Source: Halolamina salifodinae (GTDB lineage: Archaea; Halobacteriota; Halobacteria; Halobacteriales; Haloferacaceae). Taken from it: a stretch of 64,000 nucleotides of DNA. Below the pieces are notes generated by a model, which made no database searches, was not told the DNA's origin, and was given only the letters and a program-made list of their open reading frames with translations. The position numbers and the translations under genes are program-made. Below, piece by piece: positions 61,677 to 64,000 of this stretch. The stretch is from assembly GCF_017874235.1 (NCBI RefSeq), contig NZ_JAGGLC010000001.1, positions 806,001 to 870,000 on the forward strand, read 5' to 3'. The first letter of the stretch is position 1; each line of letters begins with the position of its first letter.

Positions 61677-62531
61677 TCAGTCCCGTCGCGCGAGCGCCGC
61701 GCCCGCGAGGCCGGTCAGCGCCACCAGCGCCGCGGGCAGGCCGAAGCCGGGAATCTCGGTCTGGGTCGCCTCAGTCGGGTAGCGCACGCGAACCTTCGCC
61801 GACGAGGTGACGGGGTGGGTGTCACTGCCCGAGAACGTGGTCAGTTCGTACGTCTGTGCCGAGTCGTTGATCGAGCCGATAGCGACGAAAATCCGAAACG
61901 ACGCCTCGACGGTCTCGCCGGGTTCGACAGTGCCCCAGGTGAACGTCCGGTTGTCCTCGTGGAACGTCCCCGTCTCGGAGGACGCCGAGACGAAGTTCCA
62001 GCCCTGCGGCGTCGTTAGCGAGAGCGAGAGCCCCTCGACTGCCTGCTCACCCGTGTGTTCGAGCGTGAACGGGATCTCGGCACGCCCGCCGGGTTCAGCG
62101 GGGACCGTCGGCGACTCGAAGCTGAGTGCGGTGGTCGTTCGGATGGTGAGGTCCAACTCCCCGGCGACGTAGTTCCGGGGTCGGCTCGCGCCGTCCGCGG
62201 CGACGGCGACGACGGTTTCGGCGTTCACGCCGCTGCCGACGGTCATCTCGTAGCCACCCGACTCGTTGGTGGTCGCGGTGACGACGTTATCCGGCGGGTC
62301 AGCAGCCAGTTCGTGGAGTTCGCTCTCGGAGGCGTTGGCGAGGCGGGCCTCGCTGCCGACCAGTACCGTCGCGTTGGGGACGGCGGTGCCGTTGAGGTAG
62401 GAGACGGTCCCAGTGAGCGTGGTTTCGGACTGGATCGCCGGGCGGTCCGGGGCGGCGGCGTCCGGCGCCGCGGCACCCGCGGCCGGCGCGACGAGCAGCG
62501 TGAGCAACACGGCGAGGAGGAACGGTCGCAT
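61677..62531 (-). CDS. Secreted PGF-CTERM surface protein
   Basis: 284 aa: signal peptide (about 1-23), a carboxypeptidase-regulatory-like beta domain (about 36-130: GTVSYLNGTAVPNATVLVG), an NEW3/COG1470-like Ig domain (about 135-250: EPGGRAEIPFTLEHTGEQAV) and a C-terminal tripartite signal EIPGFGLPAALVALTGLAG then RRD. In haloarchaea PGF-CTERM proteins are cut and lipid-anchored by archaeosortase A. Asn-X-Ser/Thr sites suggest N-glycosylation. Confidence 0.88.
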   Translation of the reverse strand: MRPFLLAVLLTLLVAPAAGAAAPDAAAPDRPAIQSETTLTGTVSYLNGTAVPNATVLVGSEARLANASESELHELAADPPDNVVTATTNESGGYEMTVGSGVNAETVVAVAADGASRPRNYVAGELDLTIRTTTALSFESPTVPAEPGGRAEIPFTLEHTGEQAVEGLSLSLTTPQGWNFVSASSETGTFHEDNRTFTWGTVEPGETVEASFRIFVAIGSINDSAQTYELTTFSGSDTHPVTSSAKVRVRYPTEATQTEIPGFGLPAALVALTGLAGAALARRD

Positions 62532-62575
62532 AGCGGGCGTTGGGCCCGGGGTCGTAAGTCAGCCTCGGAAGCGGG

Positions 62576-64000
62576 CTACTCCGAGAGCAGTTCCTCGATG
62601 GACGGTGGCGTCGCCGTCGCGGTCGGCCGCCAGTCCACCTCAAGGATCGTGTCGCCCGCAACGAGATCCGCGAGGGTGGCGGCGGAAACGGGGCCGTCGA
62701 ACTGTTCGACGGTCCCCGTGAGCTGATAGCGGTCCTGCGAGGGATCGAGCCGAGTCGCGATGATCTGCCCGAGTGTGTCGTGCTGGTCGGTGTCGAGGCG
62801 GGCCAATACCTCGTATGCGTCCGGTTCCTGCCGGCGGACGTCGTAGACGAGCGGTGCGTGACCGGTCGGTCGACGCGTCATCGAGAGCGTCGCGTCGCCG
62901 AGACAGCGAGCGTGCTCCACGCCGGCCAGATCCGCGCTCGTCGCCACCGACCGGCCGACAGCGAGGTAGATGCCGAACTGCGCGAGCGCGTCGGCGTCGG
63001 CCGACTCCTCGAACAGGCACGCAACCGTTGCCACGTCGTGGATCCCCACAAGCGACGCCGTCGGCGCACGCGGCCACTCGAAGGAAATCGCACCCACGCC
63101 GCCGTCCGGGAGGTCCTCGAACGCGAGAACGCCGTCCGAACAGACGAACCCCTCCTCGGTCACCTGATCCCCGTAGTGGACGTAAGCGTACGGTTCGGCA
63201 AGCAGCGACCGGAGTTCCTCGCGGGAGACCGACCGGCGGAAGTCGACTGTCGGCGTCCCGCCGAGTTCGAACCGTTCCCAGTCGAGCCCGTCGAACTGTT
63301 CCGGACCGGGGGCGTCCTCGCCGACGAACAGCAGCGTCGCCTCCCCCGCCGCCCGCCGGTCGTGACGGCTCGCGCGCTCGCGGGCCGCGGGCGGGAACGC
63401 GGCGACGCCCGGCGGAACGTCGAGGCTGCACGCGAGGTCGACCGGCTTGTCGAGCGTGGAGGGCTCCCGTGGGAGGCCGTCGTCGGTGACGTGGACCCGC
63501 AGGAGCGTGTTCAGGAGGTACGGCACCGTCTCGGCGTCGTCGGCGGTGGGTCGGAGCGTGCCGACGGCCGGCCACGTGGAGACGTACGGCGCGACCGTCT
63601 CGAAGGACACTTCGAGATACTCCAGTAGCTGCCGGTGGATCGGCTGGTCGTACAGTTCCGGCGGGTAGAACGGGAGTTCGGCCGCGAGTTCGTCGTACTC
63701 GTAGCGCGGCATCGAGTAGTAGCCGCCGATGCGGACGAGGCTGTCCAGCACCAGCGCGTGGCCCAACAGGTCGTCGACCGACTGCTCCAGTTCCTGTCCC
63801 GAGCCCAGCGGTTCGACGTGCTGGGCGCCGAGGCGGAGTTCGGCCTGCTCGCCCGGCACTACGTCGGCGCCGAAGTAGTGTGCCAGCGGCATCACCCGCA
63901 GCACGTCGCCGATGTCGCGGGGGACGGCGACGGTCACCTCGGTGCCGGGCTTCGAGAGACTGTCGGGGATGTGGAGTTCGTCGCCGTACTCGATTCCGGG
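62576..64000 (-). CDS. Partial haloarchaeal protein of unknown function (5' end outside window)
   Basis: The frame is open from the TAG at 62576 to the window edge (475 codons), so the start lies beyond 64000; the Met-like GTG at 63937 is internal. The acidic soluble protein has segments DVLRVMPLAHYFGADV, FRRSVSREELRSLLAE and AYVHYGDQVTEEGFVCSD, and ends in PSIEELLSE. I do not recognise the family. It is read toward the PGF-CTERM gene, 44 nt apart. Confidence 0.7.
   Translation of the reverse strand, partial: PGIEYGDELHIPDSLSKPGTEVTVAVPRDIGDVLRVMPLAHYFGADVVPGEQAELRLGAQHVEPLGSGQELEQSVDDLLGHALVLDSLVRIGGYYSMPRYEYDELAAELPFYPPELYDQPIHRQLLEYLEVSFETVAPYVSTWPAVGTLRPTADDAETVPYLLNTLLRVHVTDDGLPREPSTLDKPVDLACSLDVPPGVAAFPPAARERASRHDRRAAGEATLLFVGEDAPGPEQFDGLDWERFELGGTPTVDFRRSVSREELRSLLAEPYAYVHYGDQVTEEGFVCSDGVLAFEDLPDGGVGAISFEWPRAPTASLVGIHDVATVACLFEESADADALAQFGIYLAVGRSVATSADLAGVEHARCLGDATLSMTRRPTGHAPLVYDVRRQEPDAYEVLARLDTDQHDTLGQIIATRLDPSQDRYQLTGTVEQFDGPVSAATLADLVAGDTILEVDWRPTATATPPSIEELLSE

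Overview
This window is a high-GC, acidic-proteome archaeal chromosome segment from a member of the class Halobacteria (haloarchaea). The evidence is archaeal-only information genes (A-type ATP synthase, TBP, TFB, Orc1/Cdc6, RFC small subunits, PriL, Hjc, aRF1, L15e, aIF1A, Rio1), glutamate/aspartate-rich proteins, many near-leaderless genes with a TATA box about 25-30 nt upstream of the start codon, and a PGF-CTERM surface protein. I would not name a genus. I see no transposase, tRNA, rRNA or CRISPR array.

Layout. 1-8.1 kb: ATP synthase operon atpHIKECFAB on the minus strand (atpD lies alone at 43.3 kb). 8.4-10.1 kb: etfBA. 10.2-13.2 kb: a membrane winged-helix protein, a secreted protein and a pilin-like protein. 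13.2-18.8 kb: a quinone-type methyltransferase, a prenyl diphosphate synthase, a DUF373 protein, a VOC protein and an unusual radical SAM protein. 19-25.7 kb: orc1, rpiA, a 55-aa histone-fold protein, a GIY-YIG protein, a flavin reductase, a phosphohexomutase, a peroxiredoxin-GNAT fusion and samp2. 26.3-29.4 kb: replication and repair (rfcS, priL, hjc). 29.8-32.5 kb: SAH hydrolase and MTA/SAH deaminase. 33-39.7 kb: tbp, tRNA G10 methyltransferase, phosphatidylserine decarboxylase, a degenerate RFC-like ATPase, RNase Z and a DUF460 protein. 39.8-46 kb: tyrS, aIF1A-Rio1-KH (small-subunit biogenesis), atpD and aRF1. 46-50.5 kb: argS, riboflavin genes and ilvE. 51-64 kb: rpl15e, an MDR oxidoreductase, ubaA, tfb, copA, ncsA, a PGF-CTERM protein and a gene cut by the window end.

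Genes that work together: samp2, ubaA and ncsA together form the known haloarchaeal route for tRNA 2-thiolation and ubiquitin-like conjugation. ahcY and the MTA/SAH deaminase form an S-adenosyl salvage pair. ribK and ribB overlap by 4 nt. rfcS, priL, hjc, orc1 and the RFC-like protein form a replication and repair neighbourhood.

The most unusual content is outside the genes. The larger gaps are filled with modular palindromic DNA. I separate four element families: I (outer CTTTTGC/GCAAAAG stem, 4 copies), II (about 250 nt, 4 copies), III (one copy) and IV (gene-end nested hairpin, 3 copies), plus a roughly 50-nt two-hairpin cassette. Between copies the arms change sequence but stay paired (covariation). 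Loops are mostly GNA triloops (GAA, GCA, GGA, or their complements), and the apparent mismatches in several stems are tandem G.A pairs. One cassette sits inside an element II copy and is absent from its sister copy. Cassette-like hairpin pairs also sit in frame inside tyrS and probably copA. This looks like a mobile or spreading structured-DNA/RNA system that I cannot match to a named family.
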